This document shows, in pieces, positions 51,898 to 59,724 of a DNA stretch of 64,000 nucleotides (the first letter of the stretch is position 1; the number at the start of each line of letters is the position of its first letter). The position numbers and the translations under genes are program-made. Below the pieces are notes generated by a model that saw only the letters and a program-made list of their open reading frames with translations, did not search any database and was not told where the DNA came from. Source of the stretch: Tianweitania sp. UT-5YL-CI-8 (GTDB lineage Bacteria > Pseudomonadota > Alphaproteobacteria > Rhizobiales > Rhizobiaceae); the NCBI RefSeq assembly GCF_030010215.1, contig NZ_JASCRR010000015.1, positions 1 to 64,000 on the forward strand, read 5' to 3'.

Positions 51898-53061
51898 CTA
51901 TGACCTCGGCAGGCCAAGCATGCGCTCGGCAATGATGTTGCGCTGGATCTCGTTCGAGCCGGCATAGATCGGACCTGCGAGCGAGAAGAAATAACCGTCG
52001 AGCCATTTGCCAATATCGCCCGCCGCAGGCGCGCTGCGCAGCAGTTCGGCGCGCGCCCCGAGGATCGACAACGCGGCTTTATGCAGCGCGATATCCATTT
52101 CTGACCAGAATATCTTATTGGTGCTCGCCTCGGCGCCGATTTGTCCGCCGGCGGTAAGTCGCGACGCGGTGCTGTAAATGGACAGCGCATACGCTTCGGC
52201 ATCCATCCAGCTTTGCATCACTACGTCACGAACCGAGGCTTCAACTTCATGTTCATGCGCCTTGTAAAGCTCAACCAGCTTGCGGGCAGCGACCTGGAAG
52301 CGGGCAGGTGACCGCAACATCAGGCCACGCTCGAAACCCGCAGTTGCCATGCAAATCGACCAGCCCTCACCCTCGCCGCCGAGCCTGTGGAAGGCGGGGA
52401 CGCGAACATCGTCCAAAAAGATCTCCGCGAAGCCTTTCTCGCCATCGATCTGCGGGATGGCCTGGACGCGGACACCGGGTGCATTTAGCGGGAAAAATAT
52501 CAACGACAGTCCCTTGTGGCGCTGAGATGATGGGTCCGTCCGAAACAGGCCGAACGCCCAATCCGCGAACACAGCGCGCGAAGACCAGATCTTATGGCCT
52601 TTCAGGACATACTCCTCGCCATCGGCGACAGCAGTGGATTTAACGGCGGCGAGATCGCTGCCGGCCTGCGGTTCAGACCATGCCTGCGCCCAAACCTCGT
52701 CGCCGGATGCCATTGCGGTCAAAAAACGCGCCTTCTGCTCGGGCGTGCCATATTCCATCAGCGTCGGGCCAAGGAGGAAAATGCCGTTCTGGTTGACACG
52801 CAGCGGCGCGCCGGACCGATAATATTCTTCCTCGAAAATAAGCCACTGAATAAGGTCCAGGCCTCTTCCACCATAGCTTTCGGGCCATGTGACCATGCCC
52901 CATCGACCCTCGCTCAGCGTACGCTCCCAAGCGCGATGCGCCTCAAAGCCTTCACGCGTAGCATCGAACGATGACAGCGGCTCGGCGGGTACGTGCGCTT
53001 CCATCCAGGAGCGCACCTCTTGGCGGAAACGTCGCTGTTCGGTGCTATAGGTCAAGTCCAC
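51898..53061 (-). CDS. fadE31: FadE31-like acyl-CoA dehydrogenase large subunit (387 aa)
   Basis: This is a close match in memory to FadE31 (Rv3562): WPESYGGRGLDLIQWLIFEEEYYRSGAP, WAQAWSEPQAGSDLAAVKSTA, GHKIWSSRAVFADWAFGLFRTDP, FAEIFLDDVRVPAF, ERGLMLRSPARFQVAARKLVELYK and GPIYAGSNEIQRNIIAERMLGLPR. The start is GTG at the conserved (M)DLTYSTEQ; a much longer open frame upstream lies antisense to the crotonase gene and has no homology. It follows that gene by 44 bp. The enzyme acts in beta-oxidation late in C/D-ring catabolism. Confidence 0.86.
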   Translation of the reverse strand: MDLTYSTEQRRFRQEVRSWMEAHVPAEPLSSFDATREGFEAHRAWERTLSEGRWGMVTWPESYGGRGLDLIQWLIFEEEYYRSGAPLRVNQNGIFLLGPTLMEYGTPEQKARFLTAMASGDEVWAQAWSEPQAGSDLAAVKSTAVADGEEYVLKGHKIWSSRAVFADWAFGLFRTDPSSQRHKGLSLIFFPLNAPGVRVQAIPQIDGEKGFAEIFLDDVRVPAFHRLGGEGEGWSICMATAGFERGLMLRSPARFQVAARKLVELYKAHEHEVEASVRDVVMQSWMDAEAYALSIYSTASRLTAGGQIGAEASTNKIFWSEMDIALHKAALSILGARAELLRSAPAAGDIGKWLDGYFFSLAGPIYAGSNEIQRNIIAERMLGLPRS

Positions 53062-53105
53062 GCTGATGCGGTCCCATATCCGTCTGTTGAAAATATCGCC
53101 TGAAG

Positions 53106-53999
53106 TCAGGCGCCAGCCTGCTTCTTGTTGGCCGCTGCCATGCTTTTCGCATCCTGACCACCAAGCCTGTCGCCAGTCGTTAGATCGTTCTGGGCATGGG
53201 CAAAATGATGCATATGGAAATGCGCATCCATAGCCGTGCGTTTTCCGCGAAGGTCTTCGACATGGTTGATCGCCTGCTTCCCCAGCCAAAGACCAAGGCG
53301 CGGATAAGCGGCAAGTTTTTCTGCCATGGCGCGCCCAGCCTGATCGAGCGCGTCGCGCGTCACGACCTGATTGACCATGCCGAATTGTTCGGCACGAACG
53401 GCGGTCATGCGTTCCCCCAACAACAGGAATTCCTTGGCTATGCGCGGAGGCAGTTCGAAGGCATGGGCAAAGTACTCCACGCCGGGAATGCCCATCCGGA
53501 TGACTGGGTCTTGGAAAAAGGCATCGTCGGTCGCGATGATGAAATCGCATACCCAGGCCAGCATAAGACCACCCGCCACGCAGGCGCCTTGGACCAAAGC
53601 GATAGTTGGCTTCGGAATATCGCGCCAGCGCCTGCACATACCAAGGTAGACCTCATGCTCACGGGTGTAGAGCATTTCAGCTGCAGGCTTGTTTACGTGA
53701 TCCGCCCACATCAGGCGGCGTTCGAAGCTCTTGTTTACGTCGCGGCCCGGCGACCCTATATCGTGGCCTGCGGAAAAATGCTTTCCCGCGCCACGCAATA
53801 TAATTACCTTAACCCCATCATTATCGACGGCCTGCTTGAACGCATCGTCGAGAGCATACGTCATCTGGGAATTCTGCGCGTTATTAAACGCTGGACGGTT
53901 GAGTGTGATCCAGGCGACTGCTCCCTCGATGGTATAGGTTACCGGCGTCTCTGTCTCATATGTAATCTCCACCGTGCGCGGCTCAACCAAGTCACTCAT
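53106..53999 (-). CDS. Crotonase-fold protein lacking both hydratase glutamates (297 aa)
   Basis: The crotonase core (KVIILRGAGKHFSAGHDIGS, KPTIALVQGACVAGGLMLAWVCDFI, DAFFQDPVIRMGIPGVEYFAHAFEL) is clear. At the two positions of the hydratase Glu pair, however, Met146 and Val166 stand instead. An insert at about residues 85-115 and a His-rich helix HFHMHHFAHAQNDL near 265 are further differences. The enzyme is thus unlikely to be a simple enoyl-CoA hydratase; hydrolase, isomerase or decarboxylase activity is possible. The ATG used follows AGAGGA. A palindrome copy sits 50 bp upstream. Confidence 0.8.
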   Translation of the reverse strand: MSDLVEPRTVEITYETETPVTYTIEGAVAWITLNRPAFNNAQNSQMTYALDDAFKQAVDNDGVKVIILRGAGKHFSAGHDIGSPGRDVNKSFERRLMWADHVNKPAAEMLYTREHEVYLGMCRRWRDIPKPTIALVQGACVAGGLMLAWVCDFIIATDDAFFQDPVIRMGIPGVEYFAHAFELPPRIAKEFLLLGERMTAVRAEQFGMVNQVVTRDALDQAGRAMAEKLAAYPRLGLWLGKQAINHVEDLRGKRTAMDAHFHMHHFAHAQNDLTTGDRLGGQDAKSMAAANKKQAGA

Positions 54000-54048
54000 G
54001 CTCGATCCTCTCATCGTGTCGTTAATCTATGGAGATGCTGCCATGCAG

Positions 54049-54068
54049 CAATCGTCCAAAGAGACTAA
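54049..54068 (+). promoter_or_regulatory. Operator-like palindrome, site 8 (in front of the crotonase gene)
   Basis: CAATCGTCCAAAGAGACTAA matches the core TCGTCC-AAAG-AGACTA, nearly the same as site 5a. It lies in the 110-bp gap behind the aldo/keto reductase gene, 50 bp ahead of the crotonase start, implying a second promoter inside the long operon. Confidence 0.6.
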
Positions 54069-54110
54069 CAGTAATGTCCGGGCGAGCGGTTGCCACTCGC
54101 CCGGCAGGGA

Positions 54111-55064
54111 TCAAGCGTTTTCGGCCAGGATTCTCTCCAATTCGGCCTTGTCAGCAGCAGTCAAATCCCAGTCGGCAGCCTTTGCATTGGCGGTCACCTG
54201 CTCTGGCTTGGTCGCTCCTGCGATCACGCTGGTGACCATTGAATTCGACAGCAACCATGAGAAAGCCAGTTCCAGGATCGTGCGACCACGCTCCTCGCTA
54301 AAGGCGATCAGCTTTTCGATGATCTCCAGCCTATCATCGGTGAGACCGCCTTTAAAAAAGGTCATGCTCATGCGCGTATCGCTTGGCAGCGGTTGACCCT
54401 TGCGGTATTTGCCGGTGAGCAGGCCGCTCGCCAAGGGGAAATAGGGAAGAAGGGTCATACGCGCGGCACGCAGCGCTGGAAAGAGGTCCTTCTCGGCCGA
54501 ACGTGCCAGAAGATTATATTCGGTCTGCGTTGAGAGCAAGCGCTCTAGATTGAGATGCCGTGAGGTCCAACTCGCATCGACAAGCTGCCAGGCATCCAGA
54601 TTCGAGCAACCGAGATAGCGGACCTTGCCTTGCCGGACGAGATCGTCGAGGGCTCGCAGGGTCTCGTCGATTGGCGTGCCCGGGTCAGGAAAATGATACT
54701 GATAAAGATCGATGTAGTCGGTCTTCAGATGACGAAGGCTGTCCTCGACGGCGCCCATAACGTAGCCGCGCGATCCGTTATAGCGGGTGCTGACCGCGCG
54801 GTTGAGCGGCGACGCGAATTTCGTGGCAAGAACAATGTCCTTTCGGCGCCCCCCCAGAATCTCGCCAAGAGTCTTTTCCGACCCTCCTGCCAAACCATAG
54901 GAATCGGCGGTGTCGAACAGCGTCACGCCCGCGTCGAGCGCCGCATGGATGACCTTGCGGGATGTATCGAGGTCGAGCGATTGGATCATTCCGCCGAAAT
55001 TGTTGCAGCCCAAACCCACGACCGACACCTCCAGACCCGAATGGCCTAGAAATCGCTTTTTCAT
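54111..55064 (-). CDS. Aldo/keto reductase (317 aa)
   Basis: The tetrad of the AKR superfamily is visible: Asp and Tyr in LFDTADSYGLAGG, Lys in VLATKFAS, His in DLYQYHFPDP. The start MKKRFLGHSGLEVSVVGLGCNNFGG is typical, and C-terminal SNSMVTSVIAGATKPEQV contributes the NADPH loop. Such enzymes reduce ketones or aldehydes with NADPH; several are hydroxysteroid dehydrogenases. The ATG has a strong AGGAGG ahead. It lies 31 bp behind the GMC gene. Confidence 0.84.
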   Translation of the reverse strand: MKKRFLGHSGLEVSVVGLGCNNFGGMIQSLDLDTSRKVIHAALDAGVTLFDTADSYGLAGGSEKTLGEILGGRRKDIVLATKFASPLNRAVSTRYNGSRGYVMGAVEDSLRHLKTDYIDLYQYHFPDPGTPIDETLRALDDLVRQGKVRYLGCSNLDAWQLVDASWTSRHLNLERLLSTQTEYNLLARSAEKDLFPALRAARMTLLPYFPLASGLLTGKYRKGQPLPSDTRMSMTFFKGGLTDDRLEIIEKLIAFSEERGRTILELAFSWLLSNSMVTSVIAGATKPEQVTANAKAADWDLTAADKAELERILAENA

Positions 55065-55095
55065 ATGAACCTCCTGAAATAGAACCCTGATGGCA

Positions 55096-56703
55096 TCATA
55101 GACTGCCAATGATATCCGCCGCCTTCTCGCCGATCATGACCGAAGCAGCATAAGTATTGCCATTTATCAGAACTGGCATGATCGACGCATCGGCTACATA
55201 AAGACGATCCACTCCGCGCACACGCAATTGCGGATCTACGACGGATTGAGAATCGCTACCCATGCGGCAAGTGCCTACCGGATGATAGTGCGTGGTGGCG
55301 GTCGACCGGATGTCGGCTTCGAAATCCTCGCGTGTTGCAGCCGGCTTTGCCGGCAGAAGCTCACGGCCGAGTATCTGCCCCAAAGGCGCAGAATGAACGA
55401 GATCTCGAGCTCTGCGGGCACCTTCGGCAAGAATGTCAATATCTCGCGGATCGGAGAAGAAATTCGAAAAGATCGCAGCCGGCACAGTGGGATTGCTCGA
55501 CTTCAGTCGCACTTCGCCACGGCTGAACGGCGAGCCGTGGTTCAGCAGCAGCGTAAACCCGTGCTCAGTAGGTAGGATGCCGAAGACGCCCGGCTTGCGG
55601 CGTATAACCAGAGCAGGTGCCATGCACACCTGAATCTCCGTATTAGGATCGCCTTCGACGGCGTGGAAAAAACCGGATGTGGGAAACAGGCCGCGGCTGA
55701 GGACGCCGCTACGTCTCAAGGCGTACTGAAGCCCGGCCTTCACTGCGCCCAACGGCCTTACATGGCTGTAGGCGCTGACTGGTTTGGTCGTGGTATACAT
55801 CAGCCGATACATAGGATGATTTTGCAGGTTGCGGCCGACTTCCGGTAGGTCAGCCTCAACTTGAATGCCGAAGGCCTTCAGTGTCGTCGCGTCACCAACG
55901 CCTGACAGCATCAACAGTTGCGGTGAGTTGACCGCGCCACCGGAAAGGATCACCCCGCGCCTTGCCACGGCCATGCGCTTTTGTCCGTCATGAAGAAACT
56001 CTATGCCCTTGGCCTCGCCTTTGACGATGACGACGCGCAAGGTGAGAGCGTTCACGACGAGAGTGAGATTGCGCCGCTTAAGTGCCGGCCGAAGATACGC
56101 GGCAGATGCGCTTGACCGCCGTCCTTTTCCGATGGTCATATCGACATGGCCGAACGCTTGTGGCTTGTCAGCATTCAGGTCGTCGACGAGCGGCACCCCG
56201 TAGGCTTCCGCCGCCTGCAGGAAAAGTTCACAGACGGGCGCTGTACTGCGACCAGCTGCGACCAGCATCGGCCCGCTCCCACCATGCAACTCGCTTTCGC
56301 CCCGTTCATTGGTTTCCGCTTTGCGGAAGTAGGGCAGTACGCCACGGTAATCCCAACCATCGCATCCCCGAGCCTTCCAGCGATCATAGTCGCGCCGGTG
56401 GCCACGCATGTACATCATTCCGTTGATGGAGCTCGACCCACCGACGACCTTTCCCTGCGCCCAATAGAGTTTGCGTCCGCCAAGCTCAGGGTTGGGTTCT
56501 GTCTGATAGGCCCAGTTGTATCGGGGGTCGGTACCGGTGATAATGTTGGCGCCAGGTATTCCAAGGATAAGCGCTTTGTCCTGGCCGCCGGCTTCAAAAA
56601 GACCGACACTGACATCGGCTTTTTCAGAAAGCCGTGCAGCAACGACGCACCCCGACGCTCCTGCGCCGACAACGATATAGTCGAACTCCAACGGTTTCGT
56701 CAT
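55096..56703 (-). CDS. GMC-family FAD oxidoreductase (535 aa)
   Basis: This is a choline-dehydrogenase-like flavoprotein: FDYIVVGAGASGCVVAARLSEKADVSVGLFEAGG, GKVVGGSSSINGMMYMRGH, LSGGAVNSPQLLMLSGVGD, active-site block THYHPVGTCRMGSDSQSVVDP, and VLINGNTYAASVMIGEKAAD at the end. It oxidises an alcohol to an aldehyde or ketone. The ATG overlaps the stop of the thioesterase gene (ATGA). It is only distantly related to the GMC protein at 32.5 kb, so the two probably serve different alcohols, for instance a side-chain and a ring hydroxyl. Confidence 0.84.
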   Translation of the reverse strand: MTKPLEFDYIVVGAGASGCVVAARLSEKADVSVGLFEAGGQDKALILGIPGANIITGTDPRYNWAYQTEPNPELGGRKLYWAQGKVVGGSSSINGMMYMRGHRRDYDRWKARGCDGWDYRGVLPYFRKAETNERGESELHGGSGPMLVAAGRSTAPVCELFLQAAEAYGVPLVDDLNADKPQAFGHVDMTIGKGRRSSASAAYLRPALKRRNLTLVVNALTLRVVIVKGEAKGIEFLHDGQKRMAVARRGVILSGGAVNSPQLLMLSGVGDATTLKAFGIQVEADLPEVGRNLQNHPMYRLMYTTTKPVSAYSHVRPLGAVKAGLQYALRRSGVLSRGLFPTSGFFHAVEGDPNTEIQVCMAPALVIRRKPGVFGILPTEHGFTLLLNHGSPFSRGEVRLKSSNPTVPAAIFSNFFSDPRDIDILAEGARRARDLVHSAPLGQILGRELLPAKPAATREDFEADIRSTATTHYHPVGTCRMGSDSQSVVDPQLRVRGVDRLYVADASIMPVLINGNTYAASVMIGEKAADIIGSL

Positions 56704-57221
56704 GACGGAACAAACCAACCACTTCTGCGGGGTAGAACACCTTTCGGCCGGCCCCACCTTTCATGTTGTTCTGACAGAGCCTGCAGCGGGCCGAGAATGT
56801 CTGGATGGGAAATTTGAACAGACCGTCGTTGTTTAACATCGACTTGGATTGACAGAACATCGACATAGGCAGCGCGGTACAAGGCATCGATATTCCACAA
56901 CTCGTGAAAATGATGCACGCGCCTGAAATCGGTCCAGACAACGATACTTCTCACCTCCACCCTGTCACCGGCAAGCAATTCCCTCTCGTAGCGCACAAAG
57001 CGCTCCAGCCGAAAAAAACTGAGTCCGGTTAGGGTGATGAACGTATCGTCCACGCCAAATTCTTCAAAGAAAGTCTTTTCACCAGCGTCGAACACCCGAT
57101 CGAACCAGGACACGTTCATATGGCAGTTGATATCCAGCCAGCTGGCGTCTACCTGGCCAGCGAAACTGGTCGAAGGTCCGTCACGGCCAGACGGCTGTCT
57201 TCCAATGTCAGTATCGCTCAT
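56700..57221 (-). CDS. Hotdog-fold acyl-CoA thioesterase, 4HBT-like (173 aa)
   Basis: The sequence VDASWLDINCHMNVSWFDRVFDAGEKTFFEEFG contains the Asp-x-(5)-H-N pattern at the start of the hotdog helix that is characteristic of 4-hydroxybenzoyl-CoA-type thioesterases. FRRVHHFHELWN forms a central strand. The enzyme would release acids from CoA when the pool is blocked. The start overlaps the livF stop and the stop overlaps the GMC start, so translation is coupled on both sides. Confidence 0.76.
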   Translation of the reverse strand: MSDTDIGRQPSGRDGPSTSFAGQVDASWLDINCHMNVSWFDRVFDAGEKTFFEEFGVDDTFITLTGLSFFRLERFVRYERELLAGDRVEVRSIVVWTDFRRVHHFHELWNIDALYRAAYVDVLSIQVDVKQRRSVQISHPDILGPLQALSEQHERWGRPKGVLPRRSGWFVPS

Positions 57222-57925
57222 GCGTCGGCTGGTGCAGACGCACCGTTTAGCCGTGCCTCAAGCTCTGAGGCTCGGCAGCTAAATTTGACCTGGCCACGCT
57301 CGATGATGATAGCGCGGTCCGCATAGAGCGCTGTCACGGCAAGGTGCTGTTCGACAACGACGACGGCTGTTCCCGTCTCTGCCCATTTTCGGAGAAATGA
57401 AAGTATCGATGGTAGCAAAGCCTGCGCAAGTCCCATCGACGGCTCATCGCACAGCAATACCTTGGGCTGGGCAATGAACGCTTGGCCCAAGGCCAGCATC
57501 TGCTGCTGCCCGCCCGACAAGTCGCGAGCATAGAGCTTGTGCTTCTCCTTCAGGATCGGAAAGACAGCGTAAATCTCATCTACTGCCTTATCAAAACCGA
57601 CGCGGTCGCCCCGCCTTGCAGCCGCTCCCATACGCAAATTGTCAAAGACGCTCAATTCAGGAAAGACGCGGTGACCGTCCAGCACGAGCCGCAGTCCCAG
57701 TTGCGCAATGGCTTCCGGCGCAAGTCCAGAAATAGGCTTACCCGCAAGCTTGACGGTTCCCTTGTCGGGCTTGTTGAAACCGGCAATAGCCCTCAAAAGT
57801 GTCGACTTTCCGGCGCCGTTCTCGCCGCCGATCAAGAGGATTTCTCCCTCATTTGCAGTGAGTGAGACATCATGGAGAACCGGAATGGCTCCATAACCGG
57901 CGGTCAGATTGGATACCTCAAGCAT
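57218..57925 (-). CDS. livF: LivF-type ABC ATPase of the second importer (235 aa)
   Basis: Walker A GENGAGKS, signature LSGGQQQ, Walker B VLLCDEPSMGLA and VEQHLAVT are present. The protein starts MLEVSNLTAGYGAIPVLHDV; an extended frame upstream lies antisense to the previous gene. It overlaps the LivM-LivG gene by 8 bp. The loop after Walker B (SMGLA) is typical of LivF. It partners the fused LivM-LivG and LivH proteins. Confidence 0.86.
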   Translation of the reverse strand: MLEVSNLTAGYGAIPVLHDVSLTANEGEILLIGGENGAGKSTLLRAIAGFNKPDKGTVKLAGKPISGLAPEAIAQLGLRLVLDGHRVFPELSVFDNLRMGAAARRGDRVGFDKAVDEIYAVFPILKEKHKLYARDLSGGQQQMLALGQAFIAQPKVLLCDEPSMGLAQALLPSILSFLRKWAETGTAVVVVEQHLAVTALYADRAIIIERGQVKFSCRASELEARLNGASAPADA

Positions 57926-59723
57926 GGCGGGACCCCACAAACATATGTTGCACGGCAGGATCTTTCGCCATCGCGGCCGGCTCACCGCTTGCGACAACGC
58001 GACCCTGCTCCAATACCGTGATGGTGTCGGCGATGCCCCAGACAAGATCCAGGTCGTGTTCGACAAGGATGACCGTTTTGCCCATCTGTCGGCTCAAGAA
58101 ACGAACCAGATCGGCAAAATTCCGGCGCTCGCTGTGCGACAGGCCCGCTGCCGGCTCGTCGAAAAGCACAATCGTCGCCTCCTTCAGAACAGTCCGCATG
58201 ACCTCCACGAGGCGACGCTGACCGTGGGAAAGCAATTGCGCACTATCTTGCTGGAATTCTTCTTCCATCGCAGCTGCTAGTCGCTGCATGTCGGGACTTG
58301 CTGGACCCGTGCGACCATCCAGTCCCAGTTGCAGATTGTCCCAAAGCGAGAGCTGCGGAAATATACGAGGCGCCTGGAATGTGCGGCCCAGACCCATATT
58401 CGCAATACGGTCGGCGCTGAGATAGGTGGCGTCCTTTCCGTTGATCGTGAACGAGCCGCTGTTGAGACGGCTCAGTCCAGTCAGCACATTGAGAAGGCTT
58501 GTTTTGCCGGAACCGTTGGCTCCGATCAACCCATGGACCTCACCCCGACGCACCTTGAGGTTGACGCCGTCAATAGCCACCACCTGACCAAACTTCTTGG
58601 TGCCCTTGGAGACGTCAACGATGATTTCATCGGTTGGCGTATATTGCTCAACCTCGCCCTTGAGATCGGCTAGAAACCCGTCAATACGGAATGCCTGTTC
58701 ACCACCGCCCTTGCGCCTGCGTTTGGCTCGAAAATGCTCAAAGGTTCCAACAATACCGTCGGGGAACACCATCACCACGAACAGCGTCAAGCAACCATAC
58801 ATGAGCAGCCGATACTCGATAAACTGGGCGAGCAGAATGTTGGGCAAAATGTAGACAATCCAGATGCCGACGATAGGGCCAAGCAACTGTCCGCGGCCGC
58901 CGACGACGACGGCAAAGAAGAAGACGAAGGACAACTCGATGCCGAAGCCCTGCGGACTGACGAAAGAGACAGTCGGCAGATAAAGTAGCCCACATACACC
59001 GGTGCCCAGCGAAGCGATCATGAAGGCGAGGAAGCGCATCCAGCCCGGTTTTATGCCGAGGGCGCGAGCCGCTTCGGGGCTGAGCGCTGCCACGAACATG
59101 CTGCGACCAAGCTTCGAACGGCGAATGAGATAGTGGGTTAACAACGCCAGCATTGGAAGGATGCCGATGGCCAAAGCCAGCGGAGACAGTCCCAATATCA
59201 GTTGCTGATTAGCCCATGGCAACTGGACGCTTACCCCATTAATGCCATTCGTCCACCGATCGAGGGTTACGAGCAACTGCGGAAAAACGATCGCCGCGCT
59301 CATGGTCACGAAGCCGAGATGGAAACCCTGCACGCGCAATGCTGGCAGCGCAAACAAAAGCCCGCCGACAAGCGAAGCGCCGAGGCCAAACAAGCCGGCC
59401 ACCCAGAATGGCAGGCCATGCAGACCGTAGACGATTGCCGCCCCATATGCGGCCAAGCCAAGAATGGCACCTTGTCCGAAGGATTTTTGGCCCGCGTCGA
59501 TGAACAGAAAATTCTGGAAGATCGCGACGGCAATATAAATGTTGACCAACTGGAATGTATGGATCCAATAGGAATTGCCGAGAAATACCGGCGCAAAGCC
59601 CGTTATAGCTATGGCTGCTATGCCAATCCACACCTGGGGTAGATCGGAATTGAATCGGCCTTTGGACGTGCGCGGCCGCGTTGCGGTCGTGGCTGCCATT
59701 TGAGTTTCCTGTATTGTAGTCAT
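57918..59723 (-). CDS. livMG: Fused LivM permease - LivG ATPase (601 aa)
   Basis: Residues about 1-330 form a LivM permease with about nine hydrophobic helices (GQKSFGQGAILGLAAYGAAI, GRGQLLGPIVGIWIVYILPN), ending FPDGIVGTFEHFRAKRR. From about 365 to 601 a LivG ATPase follows with Walker A GANGSGKT, signature LSHGQRR, Walker B IVLFDEPAAGLS and VEHDLDLV. LivM-LivG fusions are known among importers for aromatic and other non-amino-acid substrates. The first 26 residues form a Thr/Arg-rich cytoplasmic leader. The start is one base after the livH stop. Confidence 0.87.
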   Translation of the reverse strand: MTTIQETQMAATTATRPRTSKGRFNSDLPQVWIGIAAIAITGFAPVFLGNSYWIHTFQLVNIYIAVAIFQNFLFIDAGQKSFGQGAILGLAAYGAAIVYGLHGLPFWVAGLFGLGASLVGGLLFALPALRVQGFHLGFVTMSAAIVFPQLLVTLDRWTNGINGVSVQLPWANQQLILGLSPLALAIGILPMLALLTHYLIRRSKLGRSMFVAALSPEAARALGIKPGWMRFLAFMIASLGTGVCGLLYLPTVSFVSPQGFGIELSFVFFFAVVVGGRGQLLGPIVGIWIVYILPNILLAQFIEYRLLMYGCLTLFVVMVFPDGIVGTFEHFRAKRRRKGGGEQAFRIDGFLADLKGEVEQYTPTDEIIVDVSKGTKKFGQVVAIDGVNLKVRRGEVHGLIGANGSGKTSLLNVLTGLSRLNSGSFTINGKDATYLSADRIANMGLGRTFQAPRIFPQLSLWDNLQLGLDGRTGPASPDMQRLAAAMEEEFQQDSAQLLSHGQRRLVEVMRTVLKEATIVLFDEPAAGLSHSERRNFADLVRFLSRQMGKTVILVEHDLDLVWGIADTITVLEQGRVVASGEPAAMAKDPAVQHMFVGSRHA

Positions 59724-59724
59724 A

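Noticed and set aside
53062-53637. Long N-terminal extension of the FadE31-like frame
   Set aside because: It lies antisense to the crotonase gene and has no homology; family members begin at the GTG chosen.
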